Positions 1-8,008 of a stretch of 64,000 nucleotides of DNA are shown here, in pieces. The notes under the pieces are model-generated. The model ran no database searches and had not been told where the DNA came from. It saw only the letters and a list, made by a program, of their open reading frames with translations. Numbering within the stretch: the stretch's first letter is position 1; every line of letters begins with the position of its first letter. The stretch is from Beijerinckiaceae bacterium (GTDB lineage Bacteria; Pseudomonadota; Alphaproteobacteria; Rhizobiales; Beijerinckiaceae): contig CANGBC010000006.1 of NCBI GenBank assembly GCA_947452005.1, positions 1 through 64,000 on the forward strand, read 5' to 3'. Both the position numbers and the translations under genes were made by a program.

Positions 1-46
1 GCGGAAATCTGATAACGTTCTTCTCGGCTGAGGTGGTGATAGGTCA

Positions 47-1765
47 TTGTGCTTCTTCGACTGCCAGGTCAAGGGAACCGAGAGCTTATCGCAATCTCAG
101 CCACCTCAACAGGTTACGGAAAGTTGCACTTCGAAGTTGAATCTACGATCAAAAGATCCTTACACCACCACCACTTATCGCCCATTGCTGATCAACAATG
201 TGGAAATCGGAATTCTCGCGACAAAATATGAAGCGCGTGTTTTCAACGATGTTCGCATAACCAACACAGCATTGCCCATTACATCAAACAAACAGCAATT
301 CATGCTCACCTGCACGCAGCGCATTTATATTACCAATAACCTTGGCCCCCCACCGCTCTACGAAAAAAGCCCTACGGCAAATTTGGTAAACATTAATTAT
401 CCTGTCATTCTTGAAGCTTCTATGTCGGTTGCGCCCACCGACGGCATGTCGGTTGAACTGCTCGAATATTCTCCCCAAACAGTCAATACATCTGTTCAGC
501 AAAGTCTCAGCGGGGCTGCGACTGATGGCAGCAGTGCATCGACCTCAACCACTAACGGAAGCTCATTATCGCAATCCAACACCTATGGCGTTTCAGCTTC
601 TGTCAGCGCGCAAGGTCTGAGCGTCACAGCCGATGCCAGCGAAACGCAGACGCACGAAACATCACAATCACATACCGGTGAAAGTGGCACATCCAGTTCC
701 CGCGAGCACAGCGATTCTGAATCGATGAGCATTAAAGAATGGGCCGCTTATGCCAGTGTTGATCCTTTCAGAAATGCGCCTGTCTGGACATTCGGACAGG
801 AGTATCCTTGGAATGCCTTGCAATGCCGAACCTTGGGGAGTGCCAAAGAACCAGCTAAAGGTGACCCCAACGCCACTGCGATTGACGACAAAGCAAATAT
901 TATGATCCCACACGCGATGCAGTCCAATCTTTTTGACGGAACTGTCCTTCGACAAGCCAGCGATCTTGCAATCTATGGACTGAATTTTGTCACCAAAGCG
1001 ATCTGGCGCGTCTATGCAGACAATAAGCTCAGTCAATCAACGAATGTGACGATCAATCATCCGTCTTATCTTTATTCTGCCGATCATTTCTTAGACCCGT
1101 CGTCAAAGCCCATCGTCTTTATTGATAACGGACTGCAAACCTATGTTCCGAATGATGCGGATGGGAATAAACCAGTCAGCTTCGATCTTAATCTCATCGC
1201 ACTTGATCCAATCGGCGTTAATCACGACACTGCCGCAATGGGCTTCATCCAAAACCGCTTCATCCCAACACAGCCCACTCTGCCTCTCACGGCAGGATGG
1301 AAAATTCTGTCGCGCACCAATGATATCATCGTCACCGACACGACCGATTATTCGAAAGACAGTTCAGCAATTTTTTATAGCCTCTCTTCCAACTGCCTCT
1401 CCGTTGGGTGGCCCGGTCAAAAAATGGGCGTCGAGCTCACACTCACTTTTAAAGTTATTGATCTGGTGAATGAATATACCCTGAATCTGAAACATTGGCT
1501 CCCCGCTGGGACAGGGATCAAATTAACGGTTTCAATCAATGGCGACACAGGCAATAGCCTCATTCGCTATGTTCAAGATAAAGAGGGAGAGGGCGGCGAC
1601 AATAATCTCCTTTCGATTGATCTACGCAATCTTGATTTTTCATCCATCAATTATCACGATTATCTGCAACTTGGCGTCAACACGATCCAAATCAAGATTG
1701 AACCCGCAGATGAAGACTGGGCCTCGATTTATTTTCTACGTGCGCTGTCCATCGTAAAACACTAA
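47..1765 (+). CDS. Unrecognised 572-aa protein with Ser/Thr-rich segment
   Basis: I do not recognise the family. The frame is closed by TGA at 29-31, so the first possible start is TTG at 47, preceded by AGGTGG at 31-36 as a fair ribosome-binding site. No signal peptide or membrane segment is evident. Residues about 149-232 are a low-complexity Ser/Thr/Gln/Ala segment, flanked by an N-terminal part and a longer C-terminal part that both look beta-rich; the final 100 residues alternate hydrophobic and polar residues as in a jelly-roll domain. Base composition is low: 20 of 60 bases are G/C at 1441-1500 and 27 of 60 at 1081-1140, against 36 of 60 at 17041-17100. It lies 13 bases before the next unknown gene and is probably co-transcribed with it. 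The composition suggests horizontal acquisition. Function is unknown. Confidence 0.75.
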   Translation: MCFFDCQVKGTESLSQSQPPQQVTESCTSKLNLRSKDPYTTTTYRPLLINNVEIGILATKYEARVFNDVRITNTALPITSNKQQFMLTCTQRIYITNNLGPPPLYEKSPTANLVNINYPVILEASMSVAPTDGMSVELLEYSPQTVNTSVQQSLSGAATDGSSASTSTTNGSSLSQSNTYGVSASVSAQGLSVTADASETQTHETSQSHTGESGTSSSREHSDSESMSIKEWAAYASVDPFRNAPVWTFGQEYPWNALQCRTLGSAKEPAKGDPNATAIDDKANIMIPHAMQSNLFDGTVLRQASDLAIYGLNFVTKAIWRVYADNKLSQSTNVTINHPSYLYSADHFLDPSSKPIVFIDNGLQTYVPNDADGNKPVSFDLNLIALDPIGVNHDTAAMGFIQNRFIPTQPTLPLTAGWKILSRTNDIIVTDTTDYSKDSSAIFYSLSSNCLSVGWPGQKMGVELTLTFKVIDLVNEYTLNLKHWLPAGTGIKLTVSINGDTGNSLIRYVQDKEGEGGDNNLLSIDLRNLDFSSINYHDYLQLGVNTIQIKIEPADEDWASIYFLRALSIVKH

Positions 1766-1778
1766 GGCGAGCCCGACG

Positions 1779-2660
1779 ATGGGTAAGTATCTTCTGACGC
1801 CACTGAGAATCAATCCACGGCGTCAAGCGAAAGACAATGCGCAGCGCGCCATGAAGGGGCGCGAGCTGAAACCCAACCCATTTAGTTGGCGCAAGAGCAA
1901 GGATCACGCGTATACGAAGATCATGCGAGTTCTGTTGCATCGGCGCGCGGCTATGTCCAAAACGCTCACGCGCCGCCTTCTCAGGGAAGTTAATCGGAAG
2001 ACAGTCAGAACGCCCGAAGAAAAACGCTTCCGTGGCGCCGCGAATATGGCCCGCGAGGCCGGCTCAAAACTCAAACGGTCAAGTCTCAAATCTCTCGCTT
2101 TGAGCCGCAACCACATTCTCGCGGACAGCTCGATCGCTGCCATTCATGAAGCCATCACGAAAACACCAGAAATTTTCGAAGCCGTTCAACGCGATCCTGC
2201 CCCGTTGAAAAGCTGGCTCAGAACTCTCTCAGCTAAGCATGATACAGCACCTCGAATTGGCCCCTGGCATTCACCTGATGCTGAAGAGCATATTGAGGCC
2301 TTCGATGCTGCCATGGATGATAAGGGCAAAGCTGCTGCGCTAAAAAAAGCGTTTAATGCCGCCTCCATGGGACTGGGGAATGTTCGCATCGGCAAGGCTG
2401 AAGACAATCAAATTATTTCGCACGGCTATGACCCCGAATTGGATACCAAGAGGCGGGAGACCCAAAAGACAATCAACAACAGGCTCTCCTTATACAGGCT
2501 CACCCGGTATGGCCGGAATAACGATGGATCTACCCCCTCCAAAGCGCAAACCGATTTCGTTGATCTGATCTTCACGGCGGCCGGTTCCACCATGTCGAAA
2601 TTGCCGTCCAACCGGGGACGGGTGAGTTCCAACCAGTCCAGATCGTTCATCTACGATTGA
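1779..2660 (+). CDS. Unrecognised basic 293-aa protein
   Basis: I do not recognise this protein. Translation starts at ATG 1779, 13 bases after the preceding gene, with GGCGAG-like bases upstream. The N-terminal 110 residues are very rich in Arg and Lys (for example SWRKSK, LTRRLLREVNRK, GSKLKRS) with no signal peptide, which would suit binding to nucleic acid or an acidic partner. Residues about 120-230 are less charged and helical in character, and the tail is Ser/Arg-rich. G+C is 34 of 60 at 2101-2160, nearer the window average than the gene before it. The pairing with that gene suggests a joint function that I cannot name. Confidence 0.7.
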   Translation: MGKYLLTPLRINPRRQAKDNAQRAMKGRELKPNPFSWRKSKDHAYTKIMRVLLHRRAAMSKTLTRRLLREVNRKTVRTPEEKRFRGAANMAREAGSKLKRSSLKSLALSRNHILADSSIAAIHEAITKTPEIFEAVQRDPAPLKSWLRTLSAKHDTAPRIGPWHSPDAEEHIEAFDAAMDDKGKAAALKKAFNAASMGLGNVRIGKAEDNQIISHGYDPELDTKRRETQKTINNRLSLYRLTRYGRNNDGSTPSKAQTDFVDLIFTAAGSTMSKLPSNRGRVSSNQSRSFIYD

Positions 2661-2718
2661 CGGCTCGCCTTTCATACGGCAATCAGGGCTATCTCTGTCG
2701 ATTGTCGGTTGGATAGGT

Positions 2719-3168
2719 ATGCGCCGATCCATTTTTCTCACGCTACTTTTCCTGTCACTGTCGGCCAGCTCCCAGCCCCCGATGTCGTCCGAGGCAGGCA
2801 CTCAATCCTTGCCTCTATCGCTCACGGGTGTAGCGGGCGATCCAGCCAAAGGCCGCGCCATTGTTGTCGAGCGCCAGAAGGGGCTGTGCCTGCTTTGTCA
2901 TTCGGGGCCATTCCCGGAAGAGCGCTTTCAGGGCGATCTCGCGCCAAGCCTGGCTGGCACAGGATCGCGCATGAGCGAGGGCGAAATTCGCTTGCGCATG
3001 GTCGATAGCACCAAAGTGAATGAAAAGACGATCATGCCGCCCTATTATAAGACAGAAGGGCTTGAGCGGGTTGCCGCCAATTACAAGGCCAAGACTTTGC
3101 TCAGCGCCCAAGAGATCGAGGATGTCATCGCCTTTCTGGTGACCTTGAAAGACGACACGCAGAAATGA
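2719..3168 (+). CDS. soxX: Sulfur-oxidation monoheme cytochrome c SoxX
   Basis: SoxX is the small subunit of the periplasmic SoxXA c-type cytochrome, which joins sulfane sulfur such as thiosulfate to the SoxY carrier cysteine and takes up the released electrons. The 149-residue protein has a signal peptide (Arg-Arg, then a Leu/Phe core in residues 5-15), one heme site C57-L-L-C60-H61, and a conserved TIMPPYY stretch whose Met is the likely distal heme ligand. Length fits the family. ATG 2719 follows GGATAGG. The stop overlaps the soxY start by four bases, so the two are translationally coupled. It opens a soxXYZA cluster in which no soxB or soxCD is present. Confidence 0.88.
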   Translation: MRRSIFLTLLFLSLSASSQPPMSSEAGTQSLPLSLTGVAGDPAKGRAIVVERQKGLCLLCHSGPFPEERFQGDLAPSLAGTGSRMSEGEIRLRMVDSTKVNEKTIMPPYYKTEGLERVAANYKAKTLLSAQEIEDVIAFLVTLKDDTQK

Positions 3169-3608
3169 ACACGACACGACGCCAATTCTCTCTTCTGGCT
3201 GCCAGCGCGAGCTTCGCGCTGGTGACGCCTGCGCGCGCCACGCCTGACTCGATGAAAGCCTCCATTCAGGCTTTCACAGGTGGCAAGCCAATCAAGGAGG
3301 GCCGCGTCAAATTCGACATTTCGCTGCTGGTTGAGAATGGCAATTCCGTGCCGCTCAGCGTGCTGGTCGATAGTCCGATGACCAAAGACAATCATGTGAC
3401 GCGCATCGGCATTTTCAACGAGAAGAATCCACTGCCCGATGTCGCGATCTTCAACCTGACGCCACGCTGTGGGCGCGCGCAGATTGCGACCCGCATGCGG
3501 CTCAATGATACGCAGTTCATCACAGCCATCGCTGAAATGTCGGACGGCACATATTTCACCGCGAAAAGTGAAGTCATTGTCACCATGCCAGCCTGCGTGG
3601 AGGAATAG
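3165..3608 (+). CDS. soxY: Thiosulfate-oxidation carrier SoxY, atypical C-terminus
   Basis: SoxY forms a heterodimer with SoxZ and carries the sulfur substrate on a C-terminal cysteine. The 147-residue product begins with a twin-arginine signal (TTRRQFSLL followed by an Ala-rich core and an ARA cleavage site), as expected for SoxY, which is exported folded. The body matches the SoxY immunoglobulin-like fold. The family hallmark is a flexible end GGCGG; here the protein stops PACVEE. The cysteine is kept, but all flanking glycines are missing and an acidic pair follows it. A second cysteine lies in PRCGR near residue 105. The start overlaps soxX (ATGA) and soxZ begins three bases after the stop. 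Assignment as SoxY is firm; whether it works as a standard swinging arm is not. Confidence 0.85.
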   Translation: MNTTRRQFSLLAASASFALVTPARATPDSMKASIQAFTGGKPIKEGRVKFDISLLVENGNSVPLSVLVDSPMTKDNHVTRIGIFNEKNPLPDVAIFNLTPRCGRAQIATRMRLNDTQFITAIAEMSDGTYFTAKSEVIVTMPACVEE

Positions 3609-3610
3609 AG

Positions 3611-3931
3611 ATGGCCCGCGCACTCATCAATGTTCCGGCCAAGTCCAAGCGTGGCGAGATCATCGAAATCAAAACGCTGATGTCGCATCCGATGGAGACG
3701 GGCTTTCGCCCCGGCATGGATGGGCAGCTCATACCGCGCGACATTATCGAAAAATTCGTCTGCACCTATAATGGTGAGGTGGTTTTTTCAGCGCAGCTTT
3801 ATCCGGCCATCACAGCCAATCCATTCATCTCCTTCACCACGATTGCGACCGACAGCGGCACGCTGGTGTTTTCCTGGACGGATAATAAGGGCGACATGCA
3901 AGTGCAGACGGCGAGCATTCAGGTTGAATAG
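3611..3931 (+). CDS. soxZ: Sulfur-oxidation carrier partner SoxZ
   Basis: SoxZ is the structural partner of SoxY in the periplasmic carrier complex; it binds no substrate itself and travels out of the cell with SoxY. The 106-residue protein has no signal peptide, as usual, and shows the family pattern: an opening on basic-residue lattice (ARALINVPAKSKRGEIIEIKTL), a conserved SHPMETGFR stretch, and a C-terminal beta region (LVFSWTDN). It lies two bases downstream of soxY and its last eight bases overlap the TTG start of soxA. Confidence 0.92.
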   Translation: MARALINVPAKSKRGEIIEIKTLMSHPMETGFRPGMDGQLIPRDIIEKFVCTYNGEVVFSAQLYPAITANPFISFTTIATDSGTLVFSWTDNKGDMQVQTASIQVE

Positions 3932-4682
3932 GCTCGTCGCCTTATGGCTTGTTTGCGCAGCCCTGCCTGCGGCCGCGCAGGATGCGCGCAAATCTGGCTT
4001 TGCTTTTATGGGGCCTGATACGCAGGCCATGCAGAAGGATGATCTCGCCAATCCGGGCATGTTGTCGGTGCTGGAGGGCGACGCGCTGTGGAAGGCGCCG
4101 GTCGGCGCGTCGCAAAAATCATGCGCGTCCTGCCATGGCGATGCGCCCCAAACCATGAAGGGCGTGGCCGCGCGCTACCCAGCCTTCGACGAGGCAACAC
4201 AAGCGCCAATCGATCTCGCAGGCCGCATCATCCAATGTCGCGCAGAGCGCCAAGGCGCAGCTCCGCCCCAGCGCGAAGGGCGCGAGCTTTTGGCGTTGAC
4301 CAGTTATGTCGCCCATCAATCGCGCGACTTGGCCATTGCTCCCCCGCAAGATTCACGCCTCGCATCGGCCCGCGCACAGGGTGCAGCGCTTTATTCGACG
4401 CGCATGGGCCAGCTCAATTTCTCCTGTGCCCAATGCCATGATGACAATGCGGGCGGGCATCTGGGCGCAGCCCCCATCCCGCAGGCGCACCCCACCGGCT
4501 ATCCGATCTATCGGCTGGAATGGCAGGCCTTGGGGTCATTGCAGCGGCGTTTCCGCAATTGCCTGTCAGGCATGCGGGCCGAGCCCATTTCGGCAGGCTC
4601 GGCTGATGCCATCGCGCTGGAGCTGTTCCTGATGGATCGGGCCGCCGGCATGAAGATCGAGACGCCTGCCGTCCGCCCCTGA
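3924..4682 (+). CDS. soxA: Diheme cytochrome c SoxA
   Basis: SoxA is the catalytic subunit of SoxXA, which transfers the thiosulfate sulfane to SoxY. I set the start at TTG 3924, overlapping the soxZ stop by eight bases, because it yields an Arg-bearing signal peptide with an Ala-rich cleavage region (LPAAAQD, about residue 19); the open frame further upstream is only soxZ read out of frame. The 252-residue product has two heme sites, C67-A-S-C-H71 and C168-A-Q-C-H172, so it is the diheme form. C213 in RNCLSGMRAEP is the conserved cysteine that becomes the active-site persulfide ligand. It is the last gene of the cluster; about 90 bases without a clear terminator follow. Confidence 0.88.
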   Translation: MNRLVALWLVCAALPAAAQDARKSGFAFMGPDTQAMQKDDLANPGMLSVLEGDALWKAPVGASQKSCASCHGDAPQTMKGVAARYPAFDEATQAPIDLAGRIIQCRAERQGAAPPQREGRELLALTSYVAHQSRDLAIAPPQDSRLASARAQGAALYSTRMGQLNFSCAQCHDDNAGGHLGAAPIPQAHPTGYPIYRLEWQALGSLQRRFRNCLSGMRAEPISAGSADAIALELFLMDRAAGMKIETPAVRP

Positions 4683-4774
4683 TTTTTCGGCAGAAAATCC
4701 TGCAATTTCAGCACCCGTCATTAGACTTTTGTCGCGGTCTGTGGCACGTCTGGGCACCTTAACAAGGACGCACC

Positions 4775-5800
4775 ATGACCGATTTGAAGGCCCCCGCCCT
4801 CGCCGCCCTTCTGGCGCTCGCCGCCACGCCGCTGGCTGCCCAGCCGGCGGTTGAAAGCTTCTACAAGGGCAAGACGATGGATTTCGTCATCGGCTACACG
4901 CCGGGCGGCGGTTACGACACTTATGCGCGTCTGGTGACCCGCCACATGGGCCAGTTCATCCCCGGCACGCCCAATATGATCGCCCGCAATATGCCCGGCG
5001 GTGGTTCGCGCGTGGCGGCTGGTTATGTTGCCAAGATCGCGCCGAAGGATGGCACTGTGCTCGCCACAGCCGATCAGTCACTCTCGCTGCAGCAAGCGAT
5101 TGGCGACAAGGCCATCACGTTCGACACGCAGAAATTCATCTACATCGGCAATCCTAGCCAAGAGAACAACACGACCGTCACGTGGTTCACCTCTGGCATC
5201 AAGACGATTGAGGATGCGACCAAGCAGGAAGTGCCGATGGGCGCTACGGGCGGCTCGACCTCCTCGCAATTCCCGCGCGCGATGAATTCGCTGCTGGGCA
5301 CCAAATTCAAGATCATTCTTGGCTATCCCGGTGGCAATGACATCAACTTGGCCATGGAAAAGGGCGAAGTCTCGGGCCGTGGCTCCAACAGCTGGGCCTC
5401 GTGGAAATCCACCCGCCCCGACTGGCTGACGGGAAAGAAGATCAACATTCTCGTCCAGATCGGCCTGAACAAGGCCCCCGATCTCCCTGATGTGCCGCTC
5501 TTGATGGACCTCGCCAAGAATGACGCCGACCGCAAGGTTCTGCGCCTGCTCTCGGCACCCTCTGCTGTTGGCCGCCCCATTTTCACGACGCCCGATGTGC
5601 CAGCTGAGCGCGTGAGCGCATTGCGTGGTGCCTTTGACAAAATGCTGAAGGACCCGGCCTTCCTCGAAGACGCCCGCAGGGCCAATCTCGAAGTCGATCC
5701 TGTGTCGGGCGAAGATCTGCAGAAGATCGTCAGTGAAATTATCGCAACACCGAAGGAGACAGCCGCCCGACTGGCCTCTATCATCGGTGAGATTCAGTAA
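4775..5800 (+). CDS. TctC-type tripartite tricarboxylate transporter binding protein
   Basis: This is a periplasmic solute-binding protein of the Bug/TctC family, which delivers organic acids or similar solutes to TctA/TctB membrane proteins. The 341-residue protein has a signal peptide ending near LAAQPA (residue 23). Family features include FVIGYTPGGGYD after the first strand, RNMPGGGS near residue 75 and the second-lobe hinge YPGGNDI. ATG 4775 has AAGGAC five bases upstream. No tctA or tctB gene is present, which is common for this greatly expanded family. It is followed after 26 bases by a bicupin gene, so the likely ligand is the substrate of that enzyme. The actual ligand cannot be read from sequence. 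Confidence 0.85.
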   Translation: MTDLKAPALAALLALAATPLAAQPAVESFYKGKTMDFVIGYTPGGGYDTYARLVTRHMGQFIPGTPNMIARNMPGGGSRVAAGYVAKIAPKDGTVLATADQSLSLQQAIGDKAITFDTQKFIYIGNPSQENNTTVTWFTSGIKTIEDATKQEVPMGATGGSTSSQFPRAMNSLLGTKFKIILGYPGGNDINLAMEKGEVSGRGSNSWASWKSTRPDWLTGKKINILVQIGLNKAPDLPDVPLLMDLAKNDADRKVLRLLSAPSAVGRPIFTTPDVPAERVSALRGAFDKMLKDPAFLEDARRANLEVDPVSGEDLQKIVSEIIATPKETAARLASIIGEIQ

Positions 5801-5826
5801 TCAGAAGAAAACGAGAGGAGACAGAC

Positions 5827-7062
5827 ATGCCCCATGATCCCGGCGAGAAGGACGGCGTCCAGCATTGGCACGAGCCGTCAGGCACCCGCAAAGCAGGCTT
5901 CGGCGAATTTAAAAAGCAGCCGACCCCTTATGATGCGTGGATGGAAGCCCAAGGCATTCCGGTGTTCCGCGGCATTGGCATCAGCAAGGTGCAGAACCTG
6001 CCGCTCTTCGACTGGAAGCGTCGCGGTGGCAAAGGCCATTTCATTCAGCTCTACGGCACCGAAACCAAATGGGGCTGCTATGTGATTGAAGTGCCGCCGG
6101 GTGGCGCGCTCAATCCTGAAAAGCACATGTATGAGGAAATCTTCCTCGTGGTTGAAGGCCGTGGCACCACGGAAGTCTGGCAGGAAGGCGACAAGAAGAA
6201 AGTCGTTTTCGAATGGCAGAAGGGTTCGATGTTCTCGATCCCGATGAACGCCTGGTATCGCCACGTCAACGCGACCTCGGGCGGCGCTCTGCTGCTCGCC
6301 GGCAATACGGCTCCGAACGTGCTGAACCAGCTCAACAATGTTGAAGCCGTGTTCAACAATCCCTTCGTCTTCCGTGATCGCTTCTCGGGTGATGAAGACT
6401 TCTTCAAGCCCAAAGATGAGATCGAGCCCGATCCCGTGCGCGGCCTTGCCCAGCGCAAGACCAACTTCATCCCCGATGTGATCAATTGCGAATTGCCGCT
6501 CGATAACCGCCGCTCGGTCGGCTATCGCCGCGTCGAACCCGCGATGACCAACAACCAGTTCTATTTCTGGATTGGTCAGCACGAGAATGGCCGCTATTCA
6601 AAGGGCCATGCGCATACATCGGCTGCCGTGCTCGTTTGCCTGAAGGGCAAGGGCTACACCTATTCGTGGCCGGAAAAGTGCGGCGAACGTCCGTGGGAAA
6701 ACGGCATGGCCGATCAGGTCAACCGTCTCGACTACGAGCCCGTCGGTCTTGTCACCGCAGCCCCGGGTGGCGCGCGCTGGTATCACCAGCACTTCTCGGT
6801 GTCGAAGGAAGACTTCCGCCTGACAGCTTGGTTTGGCCCGCACAATCCGGGACGCGATCCAGGTGCGCCGGGTGCCAAGCACACCGACTACACGGCCATC
6901 GACGTCAATCAGGGCGGCACGGCTATTCCGTACTGGATGGAAGATCCGTATATCCGCAATGAATATGAAGAGACGCTGAAGCAAAATGGCGTGCCCTGCC
7001 GCATGGATGCGAAGTGGTACGACAAGCCTGCGGATGCAGATACGTCAAAGACTGTGGTGTAA
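5827..7062 (+). CDS. Two-domain cupin protein, possible dioxygenase
   Basis: This 411-residue cytoplasmic protein contains two cupin barrels. The first lies around residues 75-170, with GCYVIEVPPGGALNPEKHMYEEIFLVVEGRGTTEVW in shortened form: the PPGG...E.H.YEE run is the metal-binding cupin motif 1. The second lies around residues 240-340, with GHAHTSAAVLVCLKG as motif 1 and WYHQHFSVS as motif 2. Such bicupins include gentisate-type dioxygenases and sugar or acid isomerases, and the sequence does not decide between them. The gene follows a TctC binding protein by 26 bases, with GAGAGGAG as ribosome-binding site, suggesting import and then conversion of one organic acid. An intrinsic terminator starts 12 bases after the stop. 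Confidence 0.75.
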   Translation: MPHDPGEKDGVQHWHEPSGTRKAGFGEFKKQPTPYDAWMEAQGIPVFRGIGISKVQNLPLFDWKRRGGKGHFIQLYGTETKWGCYVIEVPPGGALNPEKHMYEEIFLVVEGRGTTEVWQEGDKKKVVFEWQKGSMFSIPMNAWYRHVNATSGGALLLAGNTAPNVLNQLNNVEAVFNNPFVFRDRFSGDEDFFKPKDEIEPDPVRGLAQRKTNFIPDVINCELPLDNRRSVGYRRVEPAMTNNQFYFWIGQHENGRYSKGHAHTSAAVLVCLKGKGYTYSWPEKCGERPWENGMADQVNRLDYEPVGLVTAAPGGARWYHQHFSVSKEDFRLTAWFGPHNPGRDPGAPGAKHTDYTAIDVNQGGTAIPYWMEDPYIRNEYEETLKQNGVPCRMDAKWYDKPADADTSKTVV

Positions 7063-7073
7063 GCCACAAAGAG

Positions 7074-7100
7074 AAAGGCCCCGGAAACGGGGCCTTTTTT
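7074..7100 (+). terminator. Intrinsic terminator after the bicupin gene
   Basis: Arms 7074-7083 and 7088-7097 (AAAGGCCCCG and CGGGGCCTTT) are perfectly complementary over ten pairs with a GAAA tetraloop. A T run from 7095 to 7100 follows. It ends the tctC-cupin transcript and lies just before the palindromic repeat. Confidence 0.93.
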
Positions 7101-7109
7101 ATTGTGCGT

Positions 7110-7204
7110 CGTCATTGCGAGGAGCAAAGCGACGCGGCAATCCATCTTCGGGTGGCCGCCATTTAGATGGATTGCTTCGTCGCTTCGCTACGCTCGCAAT
7201 GACG
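7110..7204. repeat. Dispersed palindromic repeat, family A, copy 1
   Basis: The outer arms are CGTCATTGCG at 7110 and CGCAATGACG ending at 7204. Inside each arm comes a stretch ending GCAATCCA on the left and TGGATTGC on the right. The element can fold into one long hairpin. Related copies lie at 46264-46345, 59318-59404 and 60204-60286, with a left half at 52217-52233. This copy lies between convergent genes, and its right arm includes the last codons and the stop of the minus-strand amidotransferase gene. Confidence 0.93.
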
Positions 7205-7958
7205 GGGCGCCGTTACGAAAAACGGTTAGCGCACCAAGCGGCAATTCGCTCCACACTTCATCGCGCGTCAGCGGGTTGGAGGCGATCACCGCCACGCGAT
7301 CCTTCGGCGTTGTCTCTTTGGAAAAATCCACGCGCAAATCTTCATCAACGAGCGTTGCCACGCCGAATGGCGCCTTGCGCACGATGTAATAAAATTTCTT
7401 GGTGCAGAAGGCGTAGAGCGAACGCCCATCGCTCATGAGAATGTTGAACACGCCCAGTTTTGCGAGCTCCTGGCAGAGTTTTTCAAGCGCCGCCTGCAAT
7501 TGCGCGTGGCTTGGCAATTCTGGAAAAGCTTTATGCAGACGCCCGACGATCCAGCAGAAGGCATGTTCGCTGTCGGTCGTGCCGATGGGCCGATAAAGAC
7601 CAAGCGGCTTTTGCTTCACGCCCTTGAGCTGACCATTATGTGCGAAGGTAATGGTGCGGCCCCAAATCTCGCGCGAGAAAGGATGTGTATTTTCGAGCGC
7701 CACGCGACCGCGATTGGCGCGGCGCACATGGGCGATGACGATCTCGCTCTTCAGCGGATAGTCGCGTAGCAGACGCGCAATCTCAGAATGGGCCGAGGGC
7801 TGCGGATCGTGGAACATGCGCGCGCCGCGTCCTTCATAGAAGGAAATGCCCCAGCCATCGCGATGGGGCCCCGTCGCCCCGCCCCGCCGGGCGAGCGCCG
7901 CAAAAGAAAAGCGGATGTCGGTCGGGACATTCGCGTTCATGCCAAGAAGTTCGCACAT
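7188..7958 (-). CDS. Class II glutamine amidotransferase, YafJ-like
   Basis: The mature protein should begin with Cys2 (MCELLG) as the N-terminal nucleophile of class II amidotransferases, so I chose ATG 7958 over the longer frame. The 256-residue product has the family signatures HRDGWGI (about residue 40), a VIAHVRRANRG stretch with the glutamine-binding region, and THPFSR...TFAHNGQL. It lacks a synthase or synthetase domain, like YafJ/EgtC-type stand-alone enzymes. These hydrolyse an amide for an unidentified or gamma-glutamyl substrate. The last residues, APSLRA and the stop, are encoded by the right arm of palindromic repeat copy 1, so the natural end may have been displaced by insertion. 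Confidence 0.88.
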   Translation of the reverse strand: MCELLGMNANVPTDIRFSFAALARRGGATGPHRDGWGISFYEGRGARMFHDPQPSAHSEIARLLRDYPLKSEIVIAHVRRANRGRVALENTHPFSREIWGRTITFAHNGQLKGVKQKPLGLYRPIGTTDSEHAFCWIVGRLHKAFPELPSHAQLQAALEKLCQELAKLGVFNILMSDGRSLYAFCTKKFYYIVRKAPFGVATLVDEDLRVDFSKETTPKDRVAVIASNPLTRDEVWSELPLGALTVFRNGAPSLRA

Positions 7959-8008
7959 AACCCCGCTATAGCGCCGCCGTGGCGCGCGCACAATGGCGGG
8001 GTGGTGCG

